A stretch of 64,000 nucleotides of DNA, from contig NZ_JACHGK010000017.1 in NCBI RefSeq assembly GCF_014207535.1, positions 1-64,000 of the forward strand, read 5' to 3'. Of the stretch, positions 51,871-60,384 are shown one piece after another (position 1 is the stretch's first letter; each line of letters starts with the position of its first letter). This DNA is from Bacillus benzoevorans. Lineage in GTDB: Bacteria; Bacillota; Bacilli; Bacillales; Cytobacillaceae. Below the pieces are notes generated by a model. That model saw only the letters and a list, made by a program, of their open reading frames with translations. It had not been told where the DNA came from and ran no database searches. Both the position numbers and the translations under genes were made by a program.

Positions 51871-52305
51871 CTATTCATTTTTTTGTTGACTCTCTGTGTG
51901 AATTTGAAAGGTTACACCGAACTTATCAGTTACAATTCCATAGGCAGGGCTAAAAAAAACCTCCTGCAGTGGCATTTTTACTTGACCGCCCCTCAGCAAG
52001 GATTCAAACATTTGTTTTGATGATTCGATGTCGTTGGTTGAAATACAGATCGTTACTTGATCTCCAATTTGACTCGTTTGACCTGGAAAATTATCTGAAA
52101 ACATGAGTTCCGTTTCGCCAACCATAAGAATTGCATGTGACACAAGTTCCTTTGCTTCCTCCGGTAGAGGAAATTCAGGATTTTCTGGCATTTCTCCAAA
52201 GGTTTGGCTAAATAGGACCTTCGCATTCAAAGCATTCTCGTAAAATCGGATCGCTTCCTTTGCATTTCCATTCATCATTAAATAGGGGGACAATTTCAAT
52301 GTCAT
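51871..52305 (-). CDS. VOC-family protein (PhnB-like)
   Basis: 144 residues of the vicinal oxygen chelate/glyoxalase fold, PhnB-like: SPYLMMNGNAKEAIRFYENAL at the start and GIVTDKFGVTFQIHTE at the end. Such proteins are often annotated 3-demethylubiquinone methyltransferase-like, without proof of activity. ATG 52305 with GGGAG upstream (GTG 52311 also possible). Right beside it lies a second, broken VOC gene. Confidence 0.82.
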   Translation of the reverse strand: MTLKLSPYLMMNGNAKEAIRFYENALNAKVLFSQTFGEMPENPEFPLPEEAKELVSHAILMVGETELMFSDNFPGQTSQIGDQVTICISTNDIESSKQMFESLLRGGQVKMPLQEVFFSPAYGIVTDKFGVTFQIHTESQQKNE

Positions 52306-52323
52306 AATCACTCATCTCCCTGT

Positions 52324-52510
52324 CATTCTCTGCTTTTCAACTGAAAGTCGGGATCAAGTAGATGAGATAGTCAATAAGGCATTGTCATCTGGTGGTAAAA
52401 CTTTTAGTGAGCCTATAGATCATGGGTTTATGTATATATGGGGGTTTCAAGATTTAGACGGCCATTTATGGGAAGTTGCTTATATGGATGAAAGCGCAAT
52501 GAAACAATAA
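52324..52510 (+). pseudogene. C-terminal fragment of a second VOC-family gene
   Basis: Reads STESRDQVDEIVNKALSS, GGKTFSEPIDHGFMYIWGFQ and DLDGHLWEVAYMD before TAA at 52508-52510: the last half of a glyoxalase-fold protein. It has no start and no N-terminal half; the start region merges with the upstream end of the 51871 gene, so the two may have recombined. Confidence 0.75.
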
Positions 52511-52739
52511 ACTAAACGACGACGGCTGGTCCGATGCGCTCGACAAGATTGTGGAAAAATATACTTAAACGGGTGAGATAGCTGAACAAACTTGTCGCTT
52601 CTTTAACTGTTGGGCAGCACTCTGCAGGCAGGAGAACTGGGAACAGCCGCTTGGACGAAACGACGGAAACGGCAATCTTGCTCTTTTGTTTATTTTCAGG
52701 GATATTGGAACCAATTACATCAGGATATTTGCTCCATAG

Positions 52740-53042
52740 AATCAATTCTTCTATGAGAGCGACTATAGACCACCAGCTTTTTTTCTGGAAAGAGGAGGAA
52801 GGCATCATTGGAATAATAGGTGTCGTATTTTTGATAATCACCTAATTAAAATACAGCACATTTCAGTTGACCCTTCCCATCGTGGGAAAGGGGTCGGCAA
52901 AAGAATGGTAAAGGCCCTCAAAGAACTTCATAAAGATACTCATTTTGTTCCCAATGAAAATACAGTTGCGTTTTGTGATAAATGCCACATAAATGAATCT
53001 ATGCCGAAATTAGGTAATAATCTCCCCGTATGTAGGACCTAG
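52740..53042 (+). pseudogene. Frameshifted GNAT acetyltransferase fragment
   Basis: One frame gives FFWKEEEGIIGIIGVVF and stops; adding one base in the T run near 52829 continues as DNHLIKIQHISVDPSHRGKG then VGKRMVKALKEL, the acetyl-CoA-binding motif A (RGKGVG) of GNAT enzymes. The end carries CDKC. The N-terminal part is not recognisable. A one-base deletion in a homopolymer is the simplest explanation; sequencing error is possible. Confidence 0.7.
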
Positions 53043-53127
53043 CATAAATATCAATTCAAATTAAAATATTGAATTCATCTACTAAAAAACTCAAACACAT
53101 ATCCAGACCAAAAAAATCTAGCATAAA

Positions 53128-53182
53128 AAATAAGCGGCAAGCAGTCTATCTGCATAAAAACAGGGCTTCTTGCCGCTTATTT
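53128..53182. terminator. Long stem-loop
   Basis: AAATAAGCGGCAAG / CTTGCCGCTTATTT, a 14-base perfect stem with a 27-base loop containing GCAG / CTGC. Terminator or relic of a small palindromic element. Confidence 0.65.
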
Positions 53183-53257
53183 ATTGTAAATCTTCAGTAA
53201 TAAAGACAATAAGATACAATGGGTTAAGCAGTAAAAAGTCGAAAGGAGGATGGGGGG

Positions 53258-53803
53258 ATGGTTTATGTCGCTCTTCTTCGGGGGATCAATGTGGGTGGAA
53301 AAAATAAAATTGACATGAAATTGCTTAAACAAACGTTTGAACAAGCCGGGATGAATGACGTGGTGACATATATCAATACAGGTAATATTATTTTTTCATA
53401 CAAAGACCATTCAAAAATTAAACTATCAACTATTTTGGGAGAAGCGATCCAAAATGAATTTGGAATGCAAATTAAAGTACTAATTCGTAGTATCGATGAT
53501 GTCAAAGGAATCATTAACGCTATTCCTGACACATGGAAAAATGATAAAAACATGAAAAGTGAAGTTATGTTTCTATGGGATGACATGGATGATGAATCCG
53601 TACTGATGAATTTGGCCATTAAACCAAATATTGATACGGTGACATATGTCCCTGGTGCGATTCTGTGGTCTGTAGACAAGAGAAATATAACCAAAGGCGG
53701 AATGTCAAAGATTGTTGGATCAAAGTTATACAAACAAGTGACAATAAGAAATGTCAACACTGCTCGTAAGATATATGAATTGATGCAAGCTCAAAACAAT
53801 TAG
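53258..53803 (+). CDS. DUF1697 protein
   Basis: 181 residues; opens VYVALLRGINVGGKNKIDM, the signature of the DUF1697 family, and continues with the usual TYINTGNIIF segment. Two ferredoxin-like halves. Function unknown, cytosolic. ATG 53258 behind AAAGGAGGATGGGGGG. Single gene. Confidence 0.9.
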   Translation: MVYVALLRGINVGGKNKIDMKLLKQTFEQAGMNDVVTYINTGNIIFSYKDHSKIKLSTILGEAIQNEFGMQIKVLIRSIDDVKGIINAIPDTWKNDKNMKSEVMFLWDDMDDESVLMNLAIKPNIDTVTYVPGAILWSVDKRNITKGGMSKIVGSKLYKQVTIRNVNTARKIYELMQAQNN

Positions 53804-53966
53804 CACTCCCAATTATCATTGTTCCAGACTTAAGTCAATTTGCAAAATCATCTTGTTTGTCCATTTCCACCGACTCGGCTTGCTTACAAGGAATAGGTAT
53901 TCACCTATGTTTACTTAAGTGAGTATCTTATTGTTAAAGTCATTTTGATTATTCGGGGGAATCGGT

Positions 53967-54749
53967 ATGGGATACTATGTGCGTGTAGAATCAGGTGTGA
54001 AATTATATGTGGAAGATATCAATCCCGAGGGCAGTAAGACGGTAGTGTTTTTACATGGGTGGCCGTTAAACCATAAACAGTTTGAGTATCAATTCAATGT
54101 TCTTCTTGCCATGGGCTACCGCTGTATCGGAATTGATTGGAGAGGGTTTGGAAAATCGGATAAACCAATGAGCGGCTACAATTATAATCGATTGGCTGAT
54201 GATATTCGTACAGTAATCGGTGTACTGCAATTAGATAACATCACGCTTGTCGGTCATTCTACGGGCGGAGCGATCGCGATTCGCTATATGTCCCGCCATC
54301 ATGGTTACGAAGTGTCCAAGCTTGTCCTTGTAGACGCTGCAGCTCCTATCGGTTTTACGACAGAAACGGCAAATACCTTTCTTAAAGAAGCCTTAAATGA
54401 CCGCCCTAAAATGATGCAGGACGTCACAGATGGTTTTTTCTTTCAATATATTACGAAATCATTCTCTGATTGGTTTTTTCAATTAGGATTACAAGCAGCA
54501 GGCTGGTCAACAGCAGCCATCATTAAGATGCTAAGGGACGAGAAGCTTGATAGGGATTTGCCAAAAGTATTTGCACCAACCTTAATTGTTCACGGTGTTC
54601 ACGACAAAGTGATTCCATTCGCACAAGCTCAGGAACTGAATCAAAAAATAGTAAATTCACAGCTTGTTCCGTTTCATTACAGCGGTCATGGTCCTTTCTG
54701 GGAAGAACGTGACAAGTTTAACCAGCTATTGAGACAATTTATTGGTTAA
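53967..54749 (+). CDS. Alpha/beta hydrolase (haloperoxidase-like)
   Basis: 260 residues, alpha/beta-hydrolase fold: oxyanion FLHGWPLN, nucleophile Ser98 in GHSTGG, Asp in GVHDKVIP (about 213), His in SGHGPFWEE (about 243). Matches the cofactor-free chloroperoxidase/esterase subgroup (DWRGFGKSD pattern). Substrate unknown. ATG 53967 with GGGGGAATCGGT. Followed by a terminator. Confidence 0.88.
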   Translation: MGYYVRVESGVKLYVEDINPEGSKTVVFLHGWPLNHKQFEYQFNVLLAMGYRCIGIDWRGFGKSDKPMSGYNYNRLADDIRTVIGVLQLDNITLVGHSTGGAIAIRYMSRHHGYEVSKLVLVDAAAPIGFTTETANTFLKEALNDRPKMMQDVTDGFFFQYITKSFSDWFFQLGLQAAGWSTAAIIKMLRDEKLDRDLPKVFAPTLIVHGVHDKVIPFAQAQELNQKIVNSQLVPFHYSGHGPFWEERDKFNQLLRQFIG

Positions 54750-54791
54750 TAATTGTGAATTCTTTTCAACGGTCTGCATGATTCCCAGATA

Positions 54792-54829
54792 GGGCGTTAT
54801 TCTCACATACAGGAGAATACGTCCTTTTT
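54792..54829 (+). terminator. Rho-independent terminator
   Basis: GGGCGTTATTCTC / GAGAATACGTCC (one bulge), then T5. Confidence 0.7.
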
Positions 54830-54908
54830 AATTGGACTAAATTGGTTAACAATATATAAAGGGGACTATACTAAATACAATTAGAAATGAAAAAAAGAAA
54901 ACATCCAG

Positions 54909-54942
54909 AGCCTGTAGAACAGTTCCTCGTGTTAAACAGGCT
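54909..54942. terminator. Hairpin downstream of the sulfite-oxidase-like gene
   Basis: AGCCTGT / ACAGGCT with a 20-base loop; on the minus strand it precedes a T-rich run after the gene at 54964. Confidence 0.4.
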
Positions 54943-54963
54943 TTGCTTAAAAGGTCTTTTTTT

Positions 54964-56031
54964 CTATTCCACTTTTACTTTTATCCTGTCAATGGCATTG
55001 AAACCATAGCCTTTTCGATTCCATAAGGGTTTCTTTGGCTGAACATTGCCGTGAGAATCAGTTGCTCTTGATTGAAGCGTATATTCACCTTTTTTCTGAA
55101 CCTCCCATTTATAACTCCAGGAAACCCATGAATTTTTTTCAGAGGCAGATGTGTATCGACACAGATCCCAAGTTTGACCGTCATCTAAACTGATTTCCAC
55201 TTTTGTTATATTTCCTTCTCCAGTCCAGGCAATGCCCTTAATGTCATATACGCCTGTACGCAGCAATTGCATGTTCAAAGGAAATTGGATCGTAGAGTTA
55301 ACATTCATTGTCGTTACAGAGAATTTTCCGGTATCGATTTCTTTGTCCGGATAATAAACGTAATCATCAGCTTGAAAGGGACCGTTAAATTCATGGTCAA
55401 TCACCGTAAGTTTTTTCAGCCATTTGACAGATGCCATGCCATACCATCCTGGGACAATCAGTCTTAAAGGAAAACCATGCTTGAAGGGAAGAGGCTGGTC
55501 ATTATATTCATAAGCAATGATGGTGTCCGGATCAAGTGCTTTTTTCAGCGGCAGGCTTCTTGAAAAAGAAATACTTTGGCTTGAACCAGGTCTCTGTCCA
55601 TAATCATATCCCTCAAAAACAAATTCTCTGGCTGAATTCATTAATCCTGTATATTGAAGCAAGGTTCGCAGAGAAACTCCTTTCCAAATCCCTTGGGACA
55701 TCGCTCCTTTGCCCCATTGTTCGCCAAAGACTTTTGGTTCGAATAATTCACGTTTATTTCCGGCGCATTCAAGAACCACTTTAATCGTTTTTGCCGGCAA
55801 TGAGTAAATTTCCTGTAAGGAAAAGGTTCTGGGAGAATTCACAGATCCACTAATGGGAAGAAAGTAAAACGATGAAGTGAAGTGCGGGTAAGGAAAATGA
55901 TTCCTTCTATAAAATAGCTTTCTTCCGATAATATCATTCGCAATAAAATGGATAGGCGTTTCCTTGTTTTCCGGAACGAATGATTTTGTAATCAGGCAGG
56001 GTTTCACTTTTGAGAAAAATGAATGATCCAA
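54964..56031 (-). CDS. Sulfite oxidase-family molybdopterin enzyme
   Basis: 355 residues. Molybdopterin-binding domain of the SUOX fold with the Mo-ligating Cys89 in VLECAGNKR, followed by a dimerisation (Ig-like) domain (about 240-355: GIAWTGEGNITKVEISLDDGQTW). No Tat or Sec signal, so it may be cytosolic, unlike many bacterial sulfite dehydrogenases. It lacks a heme domain. ATG 56031 behind AAGGAGG. Probable activity: oxidation of sulfite or a related oxyanion using the Mo cofactor. Single gene. Confidence 0.88.
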   Translation of the reverse strand: MDHSFFSKVKPCLITKSFVPENKETPIHFIANDIIGRKLFYRRNHFPYPHFTSSFYFLPISGSVNSPRTFSLQEIYSLPAKTIKVVLECAGNKRELFEPKVFGEQWGKGAMSQGIWKGVSLRTLLQYTGLMNSAREFVFEGYDYGQRPGSSQSISFSRSLPLKKALDPDTIIAYEYNDQPLPFKHGFPLRLIVPGWYGMASVKWLKKLTVIDHEFNGPFQADDYVYYPDKEIDTGKFSVTTMNVNSTIQFPLNMQLLRTGVYDIKGIAWTGEGNITKVEISLDDGQTWDLCRYTSASEKNSWVSWSYKWEVQKKGEYTLQSRATDSHGNVQPKKPLWNRKGYGFNAIDRIKVKVE

Positions 56032-56211
56032 ATAATTGCCTCCTTAATATGAATGACTATTTAATGGGTATGAAATAATCAGGGGATTATTCAATTTTGA
56101 AGGAAGATAAGTGATGCAGGTTCCTGTTAAACCTTTGAATGAAGGATAAACTGGAGTGAGAAATGGGGGGACAGGTTTGAACTGTCCCGTCAAACAAATC
56201 CTGTAATAGCG

Positions 56212-56622
56212 TCACAGTGGTTTGTTGGATTTTCTTATCACCGCTGCGAAGAGATATTGCAGTACGATGGCGATGAAGATGCCGAGGATGTGGAATGGGT
56301 AGGCGCTAAGCTCTTCGGCTGAGAGGAGGGCGAGTCCGATTAGATTGTAGAGAGCCGACATCAACAGTGAGAAATGCTTTTTACCTTTCTTAAGCTTTAC
56401 GATAAATAAAACGAAGCAAATAATACATCCTGCTATTAGAAAGATAGTGTAAGTCTTTACTAGTCCATCTGTAAAAAAGGCTTCTCCGTAAATTTCTTTT
56501 CTATAGAGTAAAAATCGAGCAACACCCATTTTTTTCGGTGCTAAATATTCCAGAACCGCTGCACCGCTCAAGACGGCATATTGTAAGATAAAAAAGATGG
56601 AATATAAGATTACTTTCTTCAT
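56212..56622 (-). CDS. Membrane protein, 136 aa
   Basis: 136 residues with four hydrophobic helices (about 4-24, 50-76, 84-102, 108-130) and a basic loop KLKKGKKH. ATG 56622; upstream site weak (AAACGGAACG). Function unknown; single gene with its own context. The helix pattern is convincing for a real membrane protein. Confidence 0.6.
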   Translation of the reverse strand: MKKVILYSIFFILQYAVLSGAAVLEYLAPKKMGVARFLLYRKEIYGEAFFTDGLVKTYTIFLIAGCIICFVLFIVKLKKGKKHFSLLMSALYNLIGLALLSAEELSAYPFHILGIFIAIVLQYLFAAVIRKSNKPL

Positions 56623-56703
56623 AGATTATCGTTCCGTTTCCCTGTTTATTTTTTTCAATAATAAGCACAAAATAACAGCAATAGCATTCTAACATAACGA
56701 ACT

Positions 56704-56738
56704 AAAAAGACAATACAGTTGCCCGTATTGTCTTTTTG
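56704..56738. terminator. Bidirectional terminator
   Basis: AAAAAGACAATAC / GTATTGTCTTTTT with an eight-base loop; lies downstream of the rhodanese gene on the minus strand. Confidence 0.85.
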
Positions 56739-56750
56739 CAATTAGTAATA

Positions 56751-58115
56751 TTATTTGCTTGGAGCGCCTGTTTCAACAGGATTTGATGGATCCATGCTCC
56801 ATTCATTCCAGCCGCCGTCGTAAAGGGAGATATGTTCTAAGCCCATAACGTCTGCGTAGAATAAAACTTCAGCCGCTCTCCAGCCTGTACCACAGTAGAA
56901 AGAAAGATTTTTGTCAGGAGTGATGCCGTCTTTTTCCCACATAGCAAGGATTTCCTGGCCGTTTTTCATCGTACTATCGATATTTCTGAAGTCTTGCAGA
57001 TTGCTGTTGTCAGAGCCTGCGTGGCCCCAGACAGAGCCTGCCGGACGACCTTTTGCTTCAATATAGTCATAGCCTGATATTTTTCCAGTGAATTCATCCC
57101 AGCTTCTAATGTCGACAAGAATGCTTCCTTCTTTATCAGCAAGAATTTCTTTAGCCTGTGGCAGGTCAATGATATAGCCAGGATTTGCCGGTACTGTTGC
57201 TCCGAACTCTGTTCCTGCTGTTTTAGCGTTATCTTTTTTATCGATATCATATCCAGCGTTGCTCCATGCAGTAAAGCCGCCGTTTAGAACGCGGACATCC
57301 TTTACGCCCATGTATTTTAAAATAACAGCTACACGGTAAGCTGGCATAGAGTCACTGCCATAAAGGACAACTGTTGTGTCAGTAGTAATTCCGTTGTTCA
57401 ATGCGAATTTTTCAAGTGCTGGATCTTTTAATCGGTTCCAAACTGGACCTTCTTCTACTTCGTCTGTATTAATATGGACTGCGCTAGGAATATGTCCTTT
57501 TTTATAATCAGGTGCTTCGTCTCCCCAGCTTGCTTCAAAAATTTTGTATGGTTTTCCGTTATTCTCGTTCTTGATTAAATCATTAACCCATGCTGCCGGA
57601 ACGAGCATTTCATAGTTTGGATAGCTTTCCATCGCTAAGTCCTTGGTGGAAGCCCATTCGTTGACATCAAAAGTATAAAGGTTTTTAAAGCCTTTGTCGG
57701 TAAGGAATGCAGCGACTGCTTTCGCATCTTTGCCATTGGCATCGTAAAGAACAACATTTTTGTCAGAAGTAATGCCTTTGTCTTTTAAAGCAGCTTCTAA
57801 TTGTTTCTCTTTGTCTTTTGCATCAACAGTTAGCCATGTGGCAGAAAAGTCAACTGCCCCTTTAATATGGCCGCCTCTTTCCACGCCTTCTAATTTCCAG
57901 CCGTTATAAGCATCGGTGATTCTTGTGTCAACCACAACCCAATCTTTTTTATCAAGATTGCTTTGCAGTTCATCTGAAGTAATGGTTTGTACTGATTTTG
58001 CTTCTTCTTTAGGTGCTTCTTTGCTGCTTGTGTCTTCTTTGCCTGAACATGCAGCAAGGACTAAACTGAGCATCATGATAAAGAAAACAGCCCAAATTTT
58101 TCTTGTGATTTTCAT
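56751..58115 (-). CDS. Triple-rhodanese lipoprotein
   Basis: 454 residues: lipobox LAAC (Cys23), charged linker, then three rhodanese domains (about 44-165, 170-295, 312-445). Only the third has a catalytic Cys (Cys408 in FYCGTGWRA); the first two have ANGKDAK and GSDSMPA at that loop. The enzyme should transfer sulfane sulfur from thiosulfate or a polysulfide outside the membrane. Two-domain rhodaneses are usual, so a third domain is notable. ATG 58115 behind AAGGAGTAGAGAAG. Confidence 0.88.
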   Translation of the reverse strand: MKITRKIWAVFFIMMLSLVLAACSGKEDTSSKEAPKEEAKSVQTITSDELQSNLDKKDWVVVDTRITDAYNGWKLEGVERGGHIKGAVDFSATWLTVDAKDKEKQLEAALKDKGITSDKNVVLYDANGKDAKAVAAFLTDKGFKNLYTFDVNEWASTKDLAMESYPNYEMLVPAAWVNDLIKNENNGKPYKIFEASWGDEAPDYKKGHIPSAVHINTDEVEEGPVWNRLKDPALEKFALNNGITTDTTVVLYGSDSMPAYRVAVILKYMGVKDVRVLNGGFTAWSNAGYDIDKKDNAKTAGTEFGATVPANPGYIIDLPQAKEILADKEGSILVDIRSWDEFTGKISGYDYIEAKGRPAGSVWGHAGSDNSNLQDFRNIDSTMKNGQEILAMWEKDGITPDKNLSFYCGTGWRAAEVLFYADVMGLEHISLYDGGWNEWSMDPSNPVETGAPSK

Positions 58116-58378
58116 CTTCTCTACTCCTTTTATATTTTATTGAAATATTAGATTGGTTAAGCCCTGCATCTCTTTGACTGCATCTTTTGTAACAATTTGA
58201 AAGCATACGATCATCAGATGATTGCTCATATATTATTATAAAATAACTTTTTTGTATAGGAAATTCGTTTGATCGATACGAACAAGACCTGCCTATCTAT
58301 ATTTTGAATAACACTAAGCATAGGTAGTTTTCCACTTTCTCGTCTGTCTATCATTTTAAATAGTGCAAAAGAAGGGGC

Positions 58379-58438
58379 GAGGGGACAGGTTCTGTGTCCC
58401 ACCTTTTTTGGGAAGTGGGACAATAAACCTGTCCCCTC
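58379..58438. repeat. Nested GGGACAGGTT hairpin repeat
   Basis: GAGGGGACAGGTT (58379) pairs with AACCTGTCCCCTC (58426-58438), and TGTCCCAC / GTGGGACA pair inside. Related short pieces lie at 56171, 59820 and 40622. Confidence 0.75.
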
Positions 58439-58537
58439 CCAGAGAATTCTTAAGCGGCTAACTTATTATTGGACTTTTGGGTAAAATACAGTTGTATTCT
58501 CACCTAAGGATAGACAGATTAAATTTTGGAGGTAAGT

Positions 58538-59686
58538 ATGAAACATTTTACAGAGGAAGAAAAGATAAAGATTTTATCTGACCTTATAGCGATCAAAACT
58601 GTTAATGAAAACGAAATCGAAGTAGCAAATTACTTGAAAAAGTTATTTGCTCAATACGGAATTGAATCTAAAATTGTTCCAGTTACAGACACACGTGTGA
58701 ACTTAGTGGCTGAGATTGGAAGCGGGAGTCCAGTCATTGGCATTTCTGGTCATATGGATGTCGTTTCTCCTGGTGATGAAAGCAAATGGACTTCAGATCC
58801 GTTCACAATGACAGAAAGAGACGGAAAATTATACGGACGTGGGACAAATGACATGAAAGGCGGTTTAGTAAACCTTGCTTTAGTGATGATTGAACTCAAA
58901 GAAAATAAGGAACTAACAAAGGGTACTGTCCGTTTTATGGCAACGACTGGTGAAGAAGTTGGTGGCGCAGGTTCTAAAAAACTATACGAAGAAGGCTATA
59001 TGGATGATGTAGATTATCTATGGGTGGCTGAACCTTCTCATGACACGATTATTTACTCTCACAAAGGATCATTGAACTTGCGTGTAACGTCTATTGGTGA
59101 AGCAGCACACAGCTCTATGCCTGAACTAGGTTATAACGCGATTAATCCTTTGATGGAATATCTATTAGAAGTAGACAAAAAATTGAATGGTGATGATCGT
59201 AAAAATGAAGTTCTAGGTAAATTGGTAATGAGTACTACTATTTTTCATGCAGGGAATCAAGTAAACTCCGTTCCAGAAAAAGCAACAGCTGAAATAAATG
59301 TGCGAACGATTCAAGAATTTGATAACGATGAAGTGATTGACTTGTTTAACACAACAGCGAGCATTTACAATCAAGGAGGCGCTAATATTAATGTGGAAGT
59401 GACCATGTCATTACCAAGTGTTTTCACTTCAGGACAGTCTAAAATGGTTGAGCTTGCTAAAGAACTCGGTAAAAAACATTTAGGTTTAGAAATTTCTATG
59501 AAAGGGTCGCCGGGGGTAACGGATGGGTCAAACTTATTACGAGGTAAAGATGACAACTTCCCATTCATGATGTTTGGTCCAGGCGAAACGAAAATGGCAC
59601 ACAAAATAGATGAATATGTCTACAAAGAATACTACTTGGCATTCTTCGATATCTATAAAGAGTTAATTTTAGGATTATCGAAATAA
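58538..59686 (+). CDS. M20/ArgE-DapE family deacylase
   Basis: 382 residues of the M20 metallopeptidase clan: metal ligands His in GHMDVV, Asp in GRGTNDMKGG, Glu in ATTGEEVGG, Glu/Asp in AEPSHD and His in MAHKIDEY; a dimerisation domain in the middle. Annotated homologues act on N-acyl amino acids or succinyl-diaminopimelate; the exact substrate is open. ATG 58538 behind GGAGGTAAGT. Single gene, followed by a dispersed repeat. Confidence 0.88.
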   Translation: MKHFTEEEKIKILSDLIAIKTVNENEIEVANYLKKLFAQYGIESKIVPVTDTRVNLVAEIGSGSPVIGISGHMDVVSPGDESKWTSDPFTMTERDGKLYGRGTNDMKGGLVNLALVMIELKENKELTKGTVRFMATTGEEVGGAGSKKLYEEGYMDDVDYLWVAEPSHDTIIYSHKGSLNLRVTSIGEAAHSSMPELGYNAINPLMEYLLEVDKKLNGDDRKNEVLGKLVMSTTIFHAGNQVNSVPEKATAEINVRTIQEFDNDEVIDLFNTTASIYNQGGANINVEVTMSLPSVFTSGQSKMVELAKELGKKHLGLEISMKGSPGVTDGSNLLRGKDDNFPFMMFGPGETKMAHKIDEYVYKEYYLAFFDIYKELILGLSK

Positions 59687-59691
59687 AAAAC

Positions 59692-59814
59692 TTTGGGATT
59701 TCAGGTGCTTATAGGGCACGTGAAGCTTGGCTTCACTCAGCGGTGGGATGAGTTTGCAGGGGAAAGATAGGGTAGTGGCTTACTTTTTTCCAATACAAAT
59801 GCGTAAGTAGTGAA
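59692..59814. repeat. Dispersed hairpin repeat, copy C
   Basis: TTTGGGATTTCAGGTGCTTA, then GTGAAGCTTGGCTTCAC; the first 70 bases are an inverted, diverged version of copies A and B, and the rest matches copy D only. Confidence 0.85.
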
Positions 59815-60001
59815 AGATGTACAAGGGGACCAGGTTTATTGTCCCTGTTGGATATTCTCCAGCTAAAAAAGGACCGGGCGGTTTCTGCCTGGTTTTTCTT
59901 ATTTCAGGTCCTTTCGTAATCTCGGTCAATTTCTCATTGGCAGGAAATTCATTACCTGTCCTGTTCCGGATAACAAATGTTAGCTGATAGTTTCAGAAAA
60001 A

Positions 60002-60120
60002 TCATGAAATGCAGGCAACAATGGAACCGACCGTAGCAATAACAGCAAAAGCCAAAGTTTTTTGTGAATATTTTATTAACCCAGTTATTGAAATTGGAAC
60101 GCTTAATATATATAATCCAT
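60002..60120 (-). pseudogene. Small membrane gene with (TA)n frameshift
   Basis: ATG 60120 has an ideal GGTGGAG seven bases upstream, but a TATATATA run shifts it to a stop after five codons. Removing one TA gives 38 residues: MDYILSVPISITGLIK, then YSQKTLAFAVIATVGSIVAC and IS, ending at TGA 60002. Either a slippage-switchable gene or recently broken. Confidence 0.5.
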
Positions 60121-60184
60121 TGAACTACTCCACCTTATCGACTTTACGGTCTGATTGAAGATGGAGATTCCTGCGAACACCGAG

Positions 60185-60236
60185 GCATCTCCCACTTATT
60201 TTTGGGCTACTCCCTGCACAAAATTGAAGTGGGAGT
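60185..60236. other. CTCCCACTT / AAGTGGGAG hairpin region
   Basis: CATCTCCCACTT and AAGTGGGAGTC, about 28 bases apart, form a stem. Purpose unknown; it resembles the stem of transposon-end RNAs only loosely. Confidence 0.3.
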
Positions 60237-60384
60237 CTTCTGTCGGGAAATGATAAAATATACTCAAGCGAAGCGACATTCTCAAGATAGATGATGTCAG
60301 AAAAGGAAATTGGATTTATATACATGATTATTCCCTAAAAACGAATGCTGAGGTTAGCTAGTAGAAAGTGAGGTTGGGATATTG

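Noticed and set aside
52512..52841. 109-codon minus-strand frame near the GNAT relic
   Set aside because: The plus strand carries the clear GNAT motif; the minus frame shows no homology and no ribosome binding site.
53263..53760. Long antisense frame over the DUF1697 gene
   Set aside because: DUF1697 homology and a strong ribosome binding site support the plus strand; the antisense frame has no recognisable domain.
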